DNA of 64,000 nucleotides from JASHPR01 sp963808705 (lineage in GTDB: Bacteria > Actinomycetota > Actinomycetes > Streptosporangiales > Streptosporangiaceae), in NCBI GenBank assembly GCA_963808705.1, contig CAWEHB010000016.1, positions 682,001-746,000 on the forward strand, given 5' to 3'. The position numbers were made by a program, and so were the translations under genes. A model generated the notes under the pieces. It was not told where the DNA came from. It saw only the letters and a list, made by a program, of their open reading frames with translations, and made no database searches. Of the stretch, positions 52,416-61,703 are shown in pieces (position 1 is the first letter of the stretch; the number at the start of each line of letters is the position of its first letter).

Positions 52416-55052
52416 TCAGAGCAGGCGCAGGTCGACGGCCCGCTCGATGGCCTCCGAGCGCGAGGTCACCCCGAGCTTCTGGTAGACCGACCGGAGATGG
52501 GTCTTGACCGTGTTGCGCGAGATGTAGAGCGTGGCCGCCATCTGCAGGTAGGTGCTGGTCGGCAACAGCTTCAGGATGCGCAGCTCGGCCGCGGTCAGCG
52601 GCTCGGCCAGCGCCCGGCCGGGCCGGGAGCCGTTCGGCTGCGCGGCACGCACCTGCATGGCCGCGGCGATGAGCTGCTCCATGAGCGGATCCGGTCGCGC
52701 CTGCGTCCAGTGCTCGATCAGGTAGCTCGTCACCTGGGGCGCGGCCGCGGCGACCGTGTTGATGAACCCCCCGCGCCGGGCGGCGTGCAGGACGCCGCCC
52801 ACCAGGCCGGCGGTCATCGGGTCACCGCGCTCGATCGCGACCGCGGCCAGCAGTATCTGGTGCTCCAGCGCACGCCGCGGGGTCAGTTCATCCGGTGACA
52901 GTGACTGCAGGTATCCGGCCGCGGCAGCGTGGTCGCCGGCTGCGAGCGCGATCCTGGCCCGCAGCAGGCTGCGGCGGACGGCCGGCAGCCTTCCGGCCAG
53001 CTCGGTGGCGGCCGGCAGGTCGCCGAGCGACATGCGTAGCAGCGCCTCGAGCTCATCGGCCCGTCTCGGCAGCACCGATCTGGTCCCGGCCAGGACCAGC
53101 CGCGCCGCCTCGACGGTGGCCAGCGCGTCGCGGGCCTGCCCGCGCGCGGCCCAGATCCCGGCCCGGTCCAGCAGGGTGAGGAACTCGAACAGAGGCCGCC
53201 GCCGCTCCGCGATCGAGAGCGCTTGCTCGGTGAGGTTCTCGGCGGTGTCGAGGTCGCCACGTTCCAGCGCCAGCCCGGCCTGGGCGCGCAGGTAGTCCAC
53301 GGCGAAGAAGTGCCGGTCGAAGCCCAGTCGCCGTGCGTCCGCGGCCGCGGCGCCGGCGGCCTCGGCCGCCTCGGCCAGATAGCCGGATTGGAGCCAGGCC
53401 AGCGCCCGCGCACCGGGCACCAGCACCAGCCGGGCCGGCTCGGTGAGTGCGGGCAGCGCCAGCGCCCCGGCGACCTCGCGCTCCACCGCGTCGTAGTCCT
53501 CCAGGCACGGGTAGACGCGCAGCAGGATCAGCGAGATGGCGGTGCTCCACTCGTCGTTGAGCTGATTCCGCTCCTGGATAGACCGCGCGGCGAGCGCCGA
53601 GGCCACGGCCTGGTCCAGATAGCCGGTCTGTGCGTAGTGGAAGGCCCGCATGGTCGCGTACTGGACGGCCAGCCCCGATTCGGGCGGGATGGACGGCTGG
53701 GTGCGCTCGAGCAGGTCCAGGTACGCGCCGCCGCGACCCGGGTCACCCGACAGCAGCAGGTCGGTGGCCAGGGCCAGCAACTGGTCCGGTGCGCCGGCCA
53801 GCAGCCCGGGGTCGACCCTGCTGAGATTCAGCGGCGCGGGCAGCGCCGGGTCACGCAGGAAGTCGGGCACGACCCGGTCCTGCAGCAGGGCCAGCGCCCG
53901 GCCGGGCTGTTGGGCCGCGAAGAAGTGACGGGCCGCGCGCCGCATGTCCTGGGCGGACTCGAACCATTCGCCCGCCCGTAGCTGGACGGCCTGCTCGCGG
54001 GCCCGGTCCCGGGCCCGCAGCTCGGCGCGCAGCAGCCGACGTACTAGGTGGTGGTACCGGAAGCTGGTCCGCTCGTCATCGAGGGCCACCAGGAACAGGT
54101 TGGCCGCGTCGATGCGGCGCAGCAGCGCCGCCACGTCCTGGTTCCCGGTGACGGCCGCGCACACGTCGGCGGTCAGCTCCCCCAGGATGGAGGTGTCCAG
54201 CATGAACTGGGTGATCTCGGGTGGCTGGCTCTGCAGGACCTCGGAGATGAAGTACTCGGCGATCGCGTGACCGCGGACGTCCAACGCCCGCGCGGCCCGC
54301 CCCGGGTCCGGGGTGCCGCGCAGCGACAGCGCCGCCATCTGCAGCGCCGCGGCCCACCCCTCGCTGTTCTCGTGGAGCAGCGCCAGCTCACCGCCGCCGA
54401 CCTCGACACCGAAGTTGGCCAGCAGGTCCCGGCTCTCGGCCAGCGAGAAGTACAAGTCGCGGTCGCGGAGCTCGCACAGCTCCCCCGCCATCCGCAACCG
54501 GTGCAGTCGCAGCTGCGGGTCGCTGCGGCTGGCCAGCACCAGCTGGGCGGTCTGGGCCGGCCAGCGCTCGACCAGATCGGTCATGTCCCCGGAGACCGCG
54601 GGCGCCGCGATGTGGAAGTCGTCCACCACGATGGCCGACCCGGCGGGCAGTTTCGCGACGTCGTTGGCGATGGACGCGGTGACGTCGGCCGACATGGCGC
54701 CGTCCATCGCGAGCAGGTCGGCGGCATCGGCGCCGAACCCCGGGTCGATGGCCCGGGGGGCCTCGGTGAACCCGGCCCAGAACCGGACCGGGTCGGCGTC
54801 GGCCCGGTCGCAGGACAGCCAGGCCGTGGCGCCGGGCGGCCGGGCCGCCACCCAGCTGGACAGCAGCACACTCTTGCCCGCGCCCGCCGAACCGACCACC
54901 ACGGTCAGCCGCTGGGCGGCCCCGGCCGCCAGCCGGTCGTGCAGCGCCGACCGGGTGATCAGCGTGCCGGGCAGCGTCGTGGGCCGGAATTTGCCCAGCG
55001 CGAACCGGACGCCCCGCGAGGCGCCGAGCACGGCCGACACGTCGTCTGCCAC
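52416..55052 (-). CDS. MalT-like LuxR-family ATPase transcriptional regulator
   Basis: An 878-residue STAND-type regulator. The N-terminal ATPase has a P-loop GSAGAGKSVLLSSW (residues ~53-66) and a Walker B VVDDFHIA. It is followed by a winged-helix (SFRYHHLVRRLLRAELRARD region), a long helical TPR-like sensor and a C-terminal LuxR helix-turn-helix (EPLTAAELRILKLLPTSTYL then QMAATLYISRNTVKTHLRSV). The GTG start has AGGAGAG upstream. Such proteins activate operons after binding a ligand and ATP. Its position between the permease and SulP genes makes it a candidate controller of the block. Confidence 0.9.
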   Translation of the reverse strand: MADDVSAVLGASRGVRFALGKFRPTTLPGTLITRSALHDRLAAGAAQRLTVVVGSAGAGKSVLLSSWVAARPPGATAWLSCDRADADPVRFWAGFTEAPRAIDPGFGADAADLLAMDGAMSADVTASIANDVAKLPAGSAIVVDDFHIAAPAVSGDMTDLVERWPAQTAQLVLASRSDPQLRLHRLRMAGELCELRDRDLYFSLAESRDLLANFGVEVGGGELALLHENSEGWAAALQMAALSLRGTPDPGRAARALDVRGHAIAEYFISEVLQSQPPEITQFMLDTSILGELTADVCAAVTGNQDVAALLRRIDAANLFLVALDDERTSFRYHHLVRRLLRAELRARDRAREQAVQLRAGEWFESAQDMRRAARHFFAAQQPGRALALLQDRVVPDFLRDPALPAPLNLSRVDPGLLAGAPDQLLALATDLLLSGDPGRGGAYLDLLERTQPSIPPESGLAVQYATMRAFHYAQTGYLDQAVASALAARSIQERNQLNDEWSTAISLILLRVYPCLEDYDAVEREVAGALALPALTEPARLVLVPGARALAWLQSGYLAEAAEAAGAAAADARRLGFDRHFFAVDYLRAQAGLALERGDLDTAENLTEQALSIAERRRPLFEFLTLLDRAGIWAARGQARDALATVEAARLVLAGTRSVLPRRADELEALLRMSLGDLPAATELAGRLPAVRRSLLRARIALAAGDHAAAAGYLQSLSPDELTPRRALEHQILLAAVAIERGDPMTAGLVGGVLHAARRGGFINTVAAAAPQVTSYLIEHWTQARPDPLMEQLIAAAMQVRAAQPNGSRPGRALAEPLTAAELRILKLLPTSTYLQMAATLYISRNTVKTHLRSVYQKLGVTSRSEAIERAVDLRLL

Positions 55053-55279
55053 GACAGCTCTCCTGCGGGTTTCGCCGCTCCGCCGCTTATGCCGTTCTTT
55101 ACCTAGTCGTTACTCAACCCGATGCGCGGCCAGGAAGGAAGGGGCCAAAGTCACTTTCGATGCGGAAACTGTCCGCGGGTCCTGGGTCACCCTGGAACGG
55201 GTGATGACTCAGGCGCGGTCACCGGGGACGCTGAAGACGGTGAACAGGACGTGAACTGGCAGACTGTGAGGCGTAACCC

Positions 55280-55498
55280 GTGCGATCGCAAATCTACGAG
55301 ATCACTTTCACGGGCCAGGCAGGCAGGACGCTGCGCGCGGAGTTCGACGACTGCGAGGTCACCATAGGCCCGGGCACGACGACCCTCCGCGCTGAGCTGC
55401 CCGATCAGGGAGCCCTCTCCGGGCTCATGGAGCGGATTACCGGCCTGGGGCTCGAAGTGATCGACATGCACCTCGTGGCGCCATCACCCGGTGACTAG
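55280..55498 (+). CDS. Small conserved-looking hypothetical protein
   Basis: A 72-residue protein starting with GTG, IYEITFTGQAGRTLRAEFDD then CEVTIGPGTTTLRAELPDQG and LSGLMERITGLGLEVIDMHL. The strand-strand-helix-strand pattern suggests a small ferredoxin-like or ACT-like fold. The codon usage and length look like a real gene. I cannot assign a function. It is divergent from the LuxR regulator. Confidence 0.65.
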   Translation: MRSQIYEITFTGQAGRTLRAEFDDCEVTIGPGTTTLRAELPDQGALSGLMERITGLGLEVIDMHLVAPSPGD

Positions 55499-55594
55499 CC
55501 CGGATCCGGCCCACGGCCGGCGCTAGCACGGCGCGGCGCCCGGAACGCCGCGAGGTGCCGCGCCGCATCCTCACACGTTCGCGGCCTGCGCGCA

Positions 55595-55612
55595 TCACCC
55601 CGCCAAGGGTGA
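55595..55612. promoter_or_regulatory. Candidate operator TCACCC-N6-GGGTGA upstream of the SulP transporter
   Basis: A perfect inverted repeat with spacer CGCCAA, 74 bp upstream of the SulP start. It is the third exact copy of the motif in block 4. Confidence 0.6.
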
Positions 55613-55685
55613 TGACGCGGGCCCAGCCACGGCCGGACCATGAAAAGCTACGGAAGAGGCCGATCGGGCCCGGGCCTGTGGAGAC

Positions 55686-57461
55686 ATGACGCCGATGCTG
55701 CGACTGGGACGCGGGCTGGGCCTGTCATCCTTCCGCCGCGACTGGCTGACCAGGGACATCGTGGCCGGGGTGGTGCTCACCACGCTGCTGGTCCCGCAGG
55801 GCATGGCGTACGCGGAACTGGCCGGCCTGCCCCCGATCACCGGCCTGTACACGTCGATCACGTGCCTGCTCGGTTACGCGGCGTTCGGCCCGTCCCGAAT
55901 CCTGGTCCTGGGCCCGGATTCCTCGCTGGGGCCGATGATCGCGGCGACGATCCTGCCACTCGTCATGGCCAAGGGCAACGCGGAGCAGGCGGTCGAGTTG
56001 GCGTCGCTGCTCGCCCTCATGGTCGCGGCGATCATGATCGTGGCGGCCGTGGCCAAGCTCGGCTTCATCGCCGACCTGATCTCCAAGCCGACGATGATCG
56101 GTTACCTGAACGGCCTGGCGCTCACCATCCTGGTCGGGCAGCTGCCCAAGCTGTTCGGGTTCAAGGTCGAGGGCGACGGCCTGATCGCCGAGTTCACCGG
56201 CTTCGTCAAGGGCCTGGCCCACGGCGAGGCGGTGGGCGCCGCGGCCGCGGTCGGGATCGCCGGGATCGCGGTGATCCTGGTCCTGCAGCGCTGGCTGCCC
56301 AAGATCCCGGCGGTGCTGGTCATGGTCGTGCTGGCCATCGCGGCGACGAGCGTCTTCAGCCTAGCCGATCACGGCGTGAGCCTGGTCGGGGTGCTGCCCA
56401 AGGGATTCCCGCCGCTCACGATCCCGCACGTCCGCCTGTCCGACCTCGGGCTCCTGTTCGCCGGGGCCCTGGGAATCTCCCTGGTCTCCCTGGCCGACAC
56501 GATCTCTACGGCGTCGGCGTTCGCCGCCCGCACCGGGCAGGAGATCAACGGCAACCAGGAGATGATCGGCATCGGCGCGGCGAACCTGGCGGCCGGCCTG
56601 TTCCAGGGGTTCCCGGTCAGCACCAGCGGCTCCCGGACGGCCGTGGCGGAACGGTCCGGCGCCAAGACCCAGTTCACCGGGGTCACCGGGGCGGTCCTGA
56701 TCATTCTCATGATCGTGCTGGTCCCGGGGTTGTTCCGGAACCTGCCCAACCCCGCGCTGGCCGCGGTGGTGATCACCGCCTCGCTGTCCCTGGCCGACAT
56801 CCCGGGCACGGTGCGGCTGTGGCGGCAGCGCAAGGCGGAGTGCCTGCTGTCGATCGCGGCGTTCCTCGGCGTCGCCCTGCTGGGCGTGCTGCCCGGGATC
56901 GCGATCGCGGTCGGCCTGTCGATCCTCAACGTGTTCCGGCGGGCCTGGTGGCCCTACGACACCGAACTCGGGCGCGTGGAAGGGCTGGAGGGCTACCACG
57001 ACACGCACCTGCACCCGGAGGCCCAGCACCTGCCCGGCCTGGTGATCTACCGGTTCGACGCCCCGCTGTTCTTCGCCAACGCCACGACGTTCCGCGACGA
57101 GGTCCGCCGGATGGCCCAGGCCGACCCGCCGCCCACCTGGATCCTGATCGCGGCGGAGCCGGTGACCGACGTGGACACCACCGCGTCCGACGTGCTGGAA
57201 GACCTCGACGAGGCGCTGAACGCCCAGGGCATCAGCCTGGTCTTCGCCGAGCTCAAGGACCCGGTGCGGGAGAAGATCGAGCGCTACGGGCTCACCCGCA
57301 CGATCGACCCGCGCCACTTCTTCCCGACCATCGAGGCCGCGGTCGCGGCGTTCCGGGACGAGACCGGCGCCCAGTGGGCTGCAAGCCCGCCCGCCGCCGA
57401 ATCACCCGAGGTGGGTGGCGACCCGGCGAAACCGGGGCGGGCAGCCTGGACCGGTGACTGA
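55686..57461 (+). CDS. SulP-family anion transporter with STAS domain
   Basis: A 591-residue transporter. The N-terminal membrane domain begins with IVAGVVLTTLLVPQGMAYAE then LAGLPPITGLYTSITCLLGY, the SulP signature. The C-terminal STAS domain (residues ~440-560) contains VIYRFDAPLFFANATTFRDE then LIAAEPVTDVDTTASDVLED. SulP proteins carry sulfate, bicarbonate or carboxylates; here bicarbonate would fit the cbb genes, but that is speculation. It follows the 55595 palindrome. Confidence 0.88.
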   Translation: MTPMLRLGRGLGLSSFRRDWLTRDIVAGVVLTTLLVPQGMAYAELAGLPPITGLYTSITCLLGYAAFGPSRILVLGPDSSLGPMIAATILPLVMAKGNAEQAVELASLLALMVAAIMIVAAVAKLGFIADLISKPTMIGYLNGLALTILVGQLPKLFGFKVEGDGLIAEFTGFVKGLAHGEAVGAAAAVGIAGIAVILVLQRWLPKIPAVLVMVVLAIAATSVFSLADHGVSLVGVLPKGFPPLTIPHVRLSDLGLLFAGALGISLVSLADTISTASAFAARTGQEINGNQEMIGIGAANLAAGLFQGFPVSTSGSRTAVAERSGAKTQFTGVTGAVLIILMIVLVPGLFRNLPNPALAAVVITASLSLADIPGTVRLWRQRKAECLLSIAAFLGVALLGVLPGIAIAVGLSILNVFRRAWWPYDTELGRVEGLEGYHDTHLHPEAQHLPGLVIYRFDAPLFFANATTFRDEVRRMAQADPPPTWILIAAEPVTDVDTTASDVLEDLDEALNAQGISLVFAELKDPVREKIERYGLTRTIDPRHFFPTIEAAVAAFRDETGAQWAASPPAAESPEVGGDPAKPGRAAWTGD

Positions 57462-57728
57462 CCCGCCAGCGCGGCCCGGCGTGGGTCGCCTGCATGGGAA
57501 GCTGGGGTCATGACCAGCGCAACCATCCTGTTCCCGGCCGTCCCCGAGACCCCCGAGGCCCCCGAGCCCGCCGGTCCCGCCACGGCCGCCGCGGCGTGAC
57601 CAGCACGGCGGCTCGGTTCTGACCGGTTATCGCTGGCAAAATCCGAACCGCTAAGTTCATCAGGTGTTGCGGGACACCGGCTTTCAGGTCCGTATCCGTA
57701 GTCCCGGCCGATACGGAGGAGGTACCAG

Positions 57729-59207
57729 GTGAGCGACTGGGACATCGTGCTGCGCGGCGGACGGGTGATCGATCCAGAATCCGGCCTGGACGCCGTGCGG
57801 GACGTCGCCGTCGAAGCGGGCCGGATCGCGGACGTCGGGACCAGGCTGCCGCCCGCGCGGGCCGAGTTCGACGTCACCGGCCTGGTGGTGACGGCCGGGT
57901 TCGTCGACCTGCACAGTCACGTCAACGACATCGCCGGGCTGCGGCTGCAGGCCCTGGACGGCGTCACCACCGCGCTCGAACTGGAAGCGGGCGTCACCCC
58001 GGTGGACGCCGCTTACCGCGCCGCCGCGGCCGAGGGCCGGCCGGTCAACTACGGCTTCGCCGCGTCCTGGGCGCTGGCCCGGATGGAGGCCGTCGGCGGG
58101 ATCGCGCTCGACGGCAAGCTGGCCACGTTCCTGGCCAACATCGCGCGCCCGGCCTGGCAGCGCCCGGCCACGCCCGGACAGATCGCCGCGGTGCTGGCCC
58201 GGCTGTCGGCCGACCTGGCCGACGGGGCGCTGGGTATCGGCCTGCTCGTGGGGTACGCGCCGGCCACCGGCCCGGCCGAGTACCTGCAGGTCGCCGGGCT
58301 GGCCGCGGAAGCCGGCGTGCCTACCTTCACGCACGCGCGGGACATGATCGAAATGGTCCCGAACGTGGCCATCGACGGCGCGGAGGAGATCGTCCGGGCG
58401 GCCGGCGAGACCGGTGCCCACATGCATTACTGCCACGTCAACAGCACCTCGCAGCGGTACATCGACCGGGTCCTGGGCCTGGTCGGCCGGGCTCAGGCCG
58501 CGGGGGCCCGGGTCACCACCGAGGCCTATCCGTACGGGTCCGGCATGACCGGCATCGGCGCCGCGTTCCTCGCGCCGGAGCGGCTCGGCGAGCGCGGCCT
58601 GCAGCCGTCGTCGCTTACCTACGCGCCGACCGGCGAGCGCATCGCCAGCGAGGCGCGGCTGCGCGAGCTGAGGCGGGCCGATCCCGGCGGGCTGGTGATC
58701 ATCAAGCTGCTCGACGAGGACGACCCGGCCGACCGGCGGCTGCTGATGCGGTCGCTGACCTTCCCCGGGGCCGTTGTGGCCAGCGACGCCATGCCGCTGA
58801 CCTGGACCGGCCCCGCGCCCGACCCGCTCGCCTGGCCGCTGCCCGATACCGCGATCACGCACCCCCGGACCGCCGGGACGTTCTCGCGGGCGCTGCGCCT
58901 GCTCACCCGCGACGGCGGGCCGCTCGGCCTGGCCGAGGCGCTGAGCAAGTGCAGCCTGCGGCCGGCCCTGCTGCTGCAGGACCGGGTGCCGTCCATGCGC
59001 CGCAAGGGCCGGGTGCAGGCCGGCGCCGACGCCGACATCGTCGTGTTCGACCCGGCCACGGTCAGTGACCGGGCCAGCTACGCCCGCAGCACCCGCCCGT
59101 CGGCCGGCATCCGGCACGTCCTGGTCAACGGCACGTTCGTGGTACAGGAGGGGGACATCGTGGCCGACGCGCGGCCCGGCCGCCCGGTCCGCGCCGGCCC
59201 CCGCTGA
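57729..59207 (+). CDS. N-acyl-D-amino-acid deacylase-type amidohydrolase
   Basis: A 492-residue metal-dependent amidohydrolase. The zinc-binding start is TAGFVDLHSHVNDIAGL, with later His ligands in FTHARDM and MHYCHVNS and the catalytic Asp in AVVASDAMPL. The N- and C-terminal small beta-sandwich (IVLRGGRVIDPESGLDAVRD and DADIVVFDPATV) is typical of D-aminoacylases and dihydroorotase-like enzymes. It probably frees D-amino acids or related amides. GGAGGAGGTACCAGG precedes the GTG. The next gene is a DapB-like paralogue, probably in the same operon. Confidence 0.82.
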   Translation: MSDWDIVLRGGRVIDPESGLDAVRDVAVEAGRIADVGTRLPPARAEFDVTGLVVTAGFVDLHSHVNDIAGLRLQALDGVTTALELEAGVTPVDAAYRAAAAEGRPVNYGFAASWALARMEAVGGIALDGKLATFLANIARPAWQRPATPGQIAAVLARLSADLADGALGIGLLVGYAPATGPAEYLQVAGLAAEAGVPTFTHARDMIEMVPNVAIDGAEEIVRAAGETGAHMHYCHVNSTSQRYIDRVLGLVGRAQAAGARVTTEAYPYGSGMTGIGAAFLAPERLGERGLQPSSLTYAPTGERIASEARLRELRRADPGGLVIIKLLDEDDPADRRLLMRSLTFPGAVVASDAMPLTWTGPAPDPLAWPLPDTAITHPRTAGTFSRALRLLTRDGGPLGLAEALSKCSLRPALLLQDRVPSMRRKGRVQAGADADIVVFDPATVSDRASYARSTRPSAGIRHVLVNGTFVVQEGDIVADARPGRPVRAGPR

Positions 59208-59310
59208 GGAAACCGAGGCGCAGTCAGCCACGCCTCCGGCCAGGCAAGGTTTCTGGTATCCGTTGCCGCGCGCCAAAGAGGCACGGCGCGGATCCTCTAG
59301 GGTGCTGGTC

Positions 59311-60120
59311 ATGATCAGGATTTGCTTCGCGGGCATCACCGGGTGGACCGCGCCGCCCATCGTCGCCGCGATCGCGGCCGCCGACGACCTGGTGCTGGCC
59401 TCGGGCGTGTCCCGGTCCGCGGCCGGGCAGAGCCTGGCCGAGGTCACCGGCCTGGAGAGCACCGGATCCGTGTACGCCAGGGTGGCCGAGGCGCTGGAGT
59501 CGGCACCGGCGGACGTGCTCGTGGACTACACCAGCGCCGCCGCGGTCAAGGGCCACGTGTGGGCCGCGGTCGAGGCCGGGGTGCACGCGGTGGTCGGCTC
59601 CAGCGGGCTGACCGCAGGTGACTACGCCGAACTGGACCGTCTCGCCCGCGACCGGGGCGTCGGCGTGATCGCCGCCGGCAACTTCTCGGTCATGGCCGCC
59701 GTGCTGTGCCGGGCCGCCACCATGGCCGCGCGGCACCTGGGCCACTGGGAGATCATCGACTACGCCAGCGACGACAAGCCCGACGTGCCCAGCGGCACCT
59801 CCCGGGAGCTAGCCGAGACCCTGGCTGCGGTGCGCACGCCCCGGCCCGCGGTGGCGCTCGCCGACCTGCACGGGCCGGTCGAGGCCCGGGGCGCGGAGGT
59901 AGCGGGCACCCGCATCCACTCGGTGCGGCTGCCCAGCTTCGAAGTCAGCACCGACGTCGTGTTCGGCGGGCCCGGGGAACGGCTGGTCATGCGGCACGAC
60001 CCGGGCCTGACCCCGGACCCGTACGTGGCCGGCACCCTGCTGGCCGTGCGCCGCGTGGCCGACGCCGCGGGCGTGCGCCGCGGGCTGGCCTCGCTGCTGT
60101 TCCCGCACGACCAGGAATGA
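59311..60120 (+). CDS. DapB-like dihydrodipicolinate-reductase-family paralogue
   Basis: A 269-residue Rossmann-fold protein. The cofactor loop is CFAGITGWTAPPIVAAIAAA. The DapB fold continues with GSSGLTAGDYAELDRLARDR, GVIAAGNFSVMAAVLCRAAT and DKPDVPSGTSRELAETL. In genuine DapB the catalytic loop is E-x-H-H-x-x-K-x-D-x-P-S-G-T; here the two His positions are A and S (IIDYASDDKPDVPSGT), while Lys and PSGT are kept. It is therefore probably not the lysine-pathway enzyme but a relative with another substrate. The start at 59311 is chosen by the fold. Confidence 0.78.
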   Translation: MIRICFAGITGWTAPPIVAAIAAADDLVLASGVSRSAAGQSLAEVTGLESTGSVYARVAEALESAPADVLVDYTSAAAVKGHVWAAVEAGVHAVVGSSGLTAGDYAELDRLARDRGVGVIAAGNFSVMAAVLCRAATMAARHLGHWEIIDYASDDKPDVPSGTSRELAETLAAVRTPRPAVALADLHGPVEARGAEVAGTRIHSVRLPSFEVSTDVVFGGPGERLVMRHDPGLTPDPYVAGTLLAVRRVADAAGVRRGLASLLFPHDQE

Positions 60121-60138
60121 CCGGGCCGGGCCCGCGGC

Positions 60139-60594
60139 TCACGTTCCGTAGCGGAAGAGGACCTCGGCGACGCACACCGGCTTGCCGCCGCCCTCGCGCT
60201 CGAAGGTGAGCGCGAGCGTCGCCTGCAGCCCGCCGGTCACCTCCTCGACCGCGACGCAGGTGATGTCGGCGCGGACCCGGCTGCCCACCGGCAGCGGCGC
60301 GGGAAAGCGGACCCGGTTGAGGCCGTAGTTCACCGTGAGGGAGGCGTCCGAGACCTCCAGCACCTCCCACAGCAGCGTCGGCCCCAGCGCCAGAGTGAGG
60401 TAGCCGTGCGCGATCGTGCCGCCGTACGGTCCGGCCGCCGCCCGCGCCGGGTCGACGTGGATCCACTGGTGATCGCCGGTCGCGTCCGCGAACAGGTTGA
60501 CCTGCGCTTGGGTGACCTCGTGCCAGGAACTGGCGCCGAGGTGCTGGCCGGCTCGGTCGCGCAGCTCGGCGAGGGTCAGGGTTAGGTCGGCCAT
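60139..60594 (-). CDS. MaoC-family (R)-hydratase
   Basis: A 151-residue hotdog-fold protein. The catalytic Asp-His pair is in FADATGDHQWIHVDPARAAA (residues ~32-51), followed by GTIAHGYLTLALGPTLL. MaoC-type proteins hydrate enoyl-CoA; the exact chain length cannot be predicted. It is convergent with the DapB-like gene and faces the DUF429 gene divergently. Confidence 0.87.
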   Translation of the reverse strand: MADLTLTLAELRDRAGQHLGASSWHEVTQAQVNLFADATGDHQWIHVDPARAAAGPYGGTIAHGYLTLALGPTLLWEVLEVSDASLTVNYGLNRVRFPAPLPVGSRVRADITCVAVEEVTGGLQATLALTFEREGGGKPVCVAEVLFRYGT

Positions 60595-60825
60595 CGTCCG
60601 TCCCGGGAGAGTTGTTGGCTGCCTCAGTCTCGCAGGTTAGGCGACGGCTGGGTCACCGGGGCGGGCTCAGGCTCGGGCGGCCGGAGAATCTCGCGGTCAG
60701 CAGCACCTCGTCGTCCGGATGGGCATGAAAAGCCACGATCGTCGCCACGCCGGCCAGCCTGGCATGGCGACCGGCCTGCGGGTGCCCGGTGGCCACGCTG
60801 CTGAGCGTTACGGAAAAATCAGCGG

Positions 60826-61683
60826 ATGGCCGTCACCTGCTACCTCGGCGTGGACCTGGCCTGGCGCGAGGACCGGCCCGGCCTCCCGGCCAACGAGACC
60901 GGGGTCGCGGCGATCGACCCGGACGGGCGGATCCTGGACGCCGGCTGGACCCGCGGCGTGGAGCCGACCCTAGCCTGGGCCGACGCGGCGGCCGGGGGCG
61001 GCCGCGCGCTGATGTTCGTGGACGCGCCCCTGGTGGTGACCAACGAGGCCGGCCAGCGGCCGTGCGAGACCCAGGTCGGGCAGCGGTACGGCCGCTGGAA
61101 GGTCAGCGCCAACCCGACCAACGCCCGCTCGCCCCGGCTGGCAGGCGTCCGGTTCCTGGGCCTGGCCGAAGCGTCCGGGTGGCGCTACTCCGACGGCCGC
61201 GACGGGCCGCCCGCTGGCGGCCGCTTCCTGTCGGAGTGCTACCCCTACACCACGCTGGTCGGCGCCGCGGAACTCGGCTACAACCAGCAGCGCCCGCGCT
61301 ACAAGCGCCAGCCGCCGCGGCTGCCGGCGGCCCGGTGGCGCCCCGAGCGCGCCGCGAACTGCGACACGCTCATCGCCCGGCTCGCCCGCCTCGCGGCCGC
61401 CGACCCGCCGCTGCGGCTGGACTCGCACCCGGTCACCCGGCGGCTGGCCGCCGAGCCGTCCCCGCTCGGCGACGCCGCGTACAAACACCGCGAAGACCTC
61501 ATCGACGCGCTGCTGTGCGCCTGGACCGCGTCGCTGTGGGCGCGGCACGGGCTTCGCCGCTGCCAGGTCCTCGGCCCGCCCGCAGGCGCCGGCGGCGGCC
61601 GCGCGGCGACCATCATCGCCCCGGCCCGGCCCGAGCAGCGCGGGGAATCCCGGGACGTTTGGCCCCATGCAGCGCCAGCGTGA
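60826..61683 (+). CDS. DUF429 protein (RNase H-like fold)
   Basis: A 285-residue protein. The first strand YLGVDLAWREDRPGLPANET has the Asp of the RNase H-like nuclease fold of DUF429. Further acidic residues are in LMFVDAPLVVTNEAGQRPCE and YKHREDLIDALLCAWTASLW. Function unknown, possibly a nuclease. It ends 20 bp before murA on the same strand. Confidence 0.78.
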   Translation: MAVTCYLGVDLAWREDRPGLPANETGVAAIDPDGRILDAGWTRGVEPTLAWADAAAGGGRALMFVDAPLVVTNEAGQRPCETQVGQRYGRWKVSANPTNARSPRLAGVRFLGLAEASGWRYSDGRDGPPAGGRFLSECYPYTTLVGAAELGYNQQRPRYKRQPPRLPAARWRPERAANCDTLIARLARLAAADPPLRLDSHPVTRRLAAEPSPLGDAAYKHREDLIDALLCAWTASLWARHGLRRCQVLGPPAGAGGGRAATIIAPARPEQRGESRDVWPHAAPA

Positions 61684-61703
61684 CTGCCCGTACAGTGATC
61701 TGC

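Noticed and set aside
55640..57457. A second long plus-strand frame inside the SulP gene
   Set aside because: It is Gly/Arg/Pro-rich with no similarity; the overlapping frame from 55686 encodes a complete SulP/STAS protein.
57510..57599. A 29-codon ORF between SulP and the amidohydrolase
   Set aside because: It is Pro/Ala/Glu-rich with no ribosome-binding site. It might be a leader peptide but nothing supports that.
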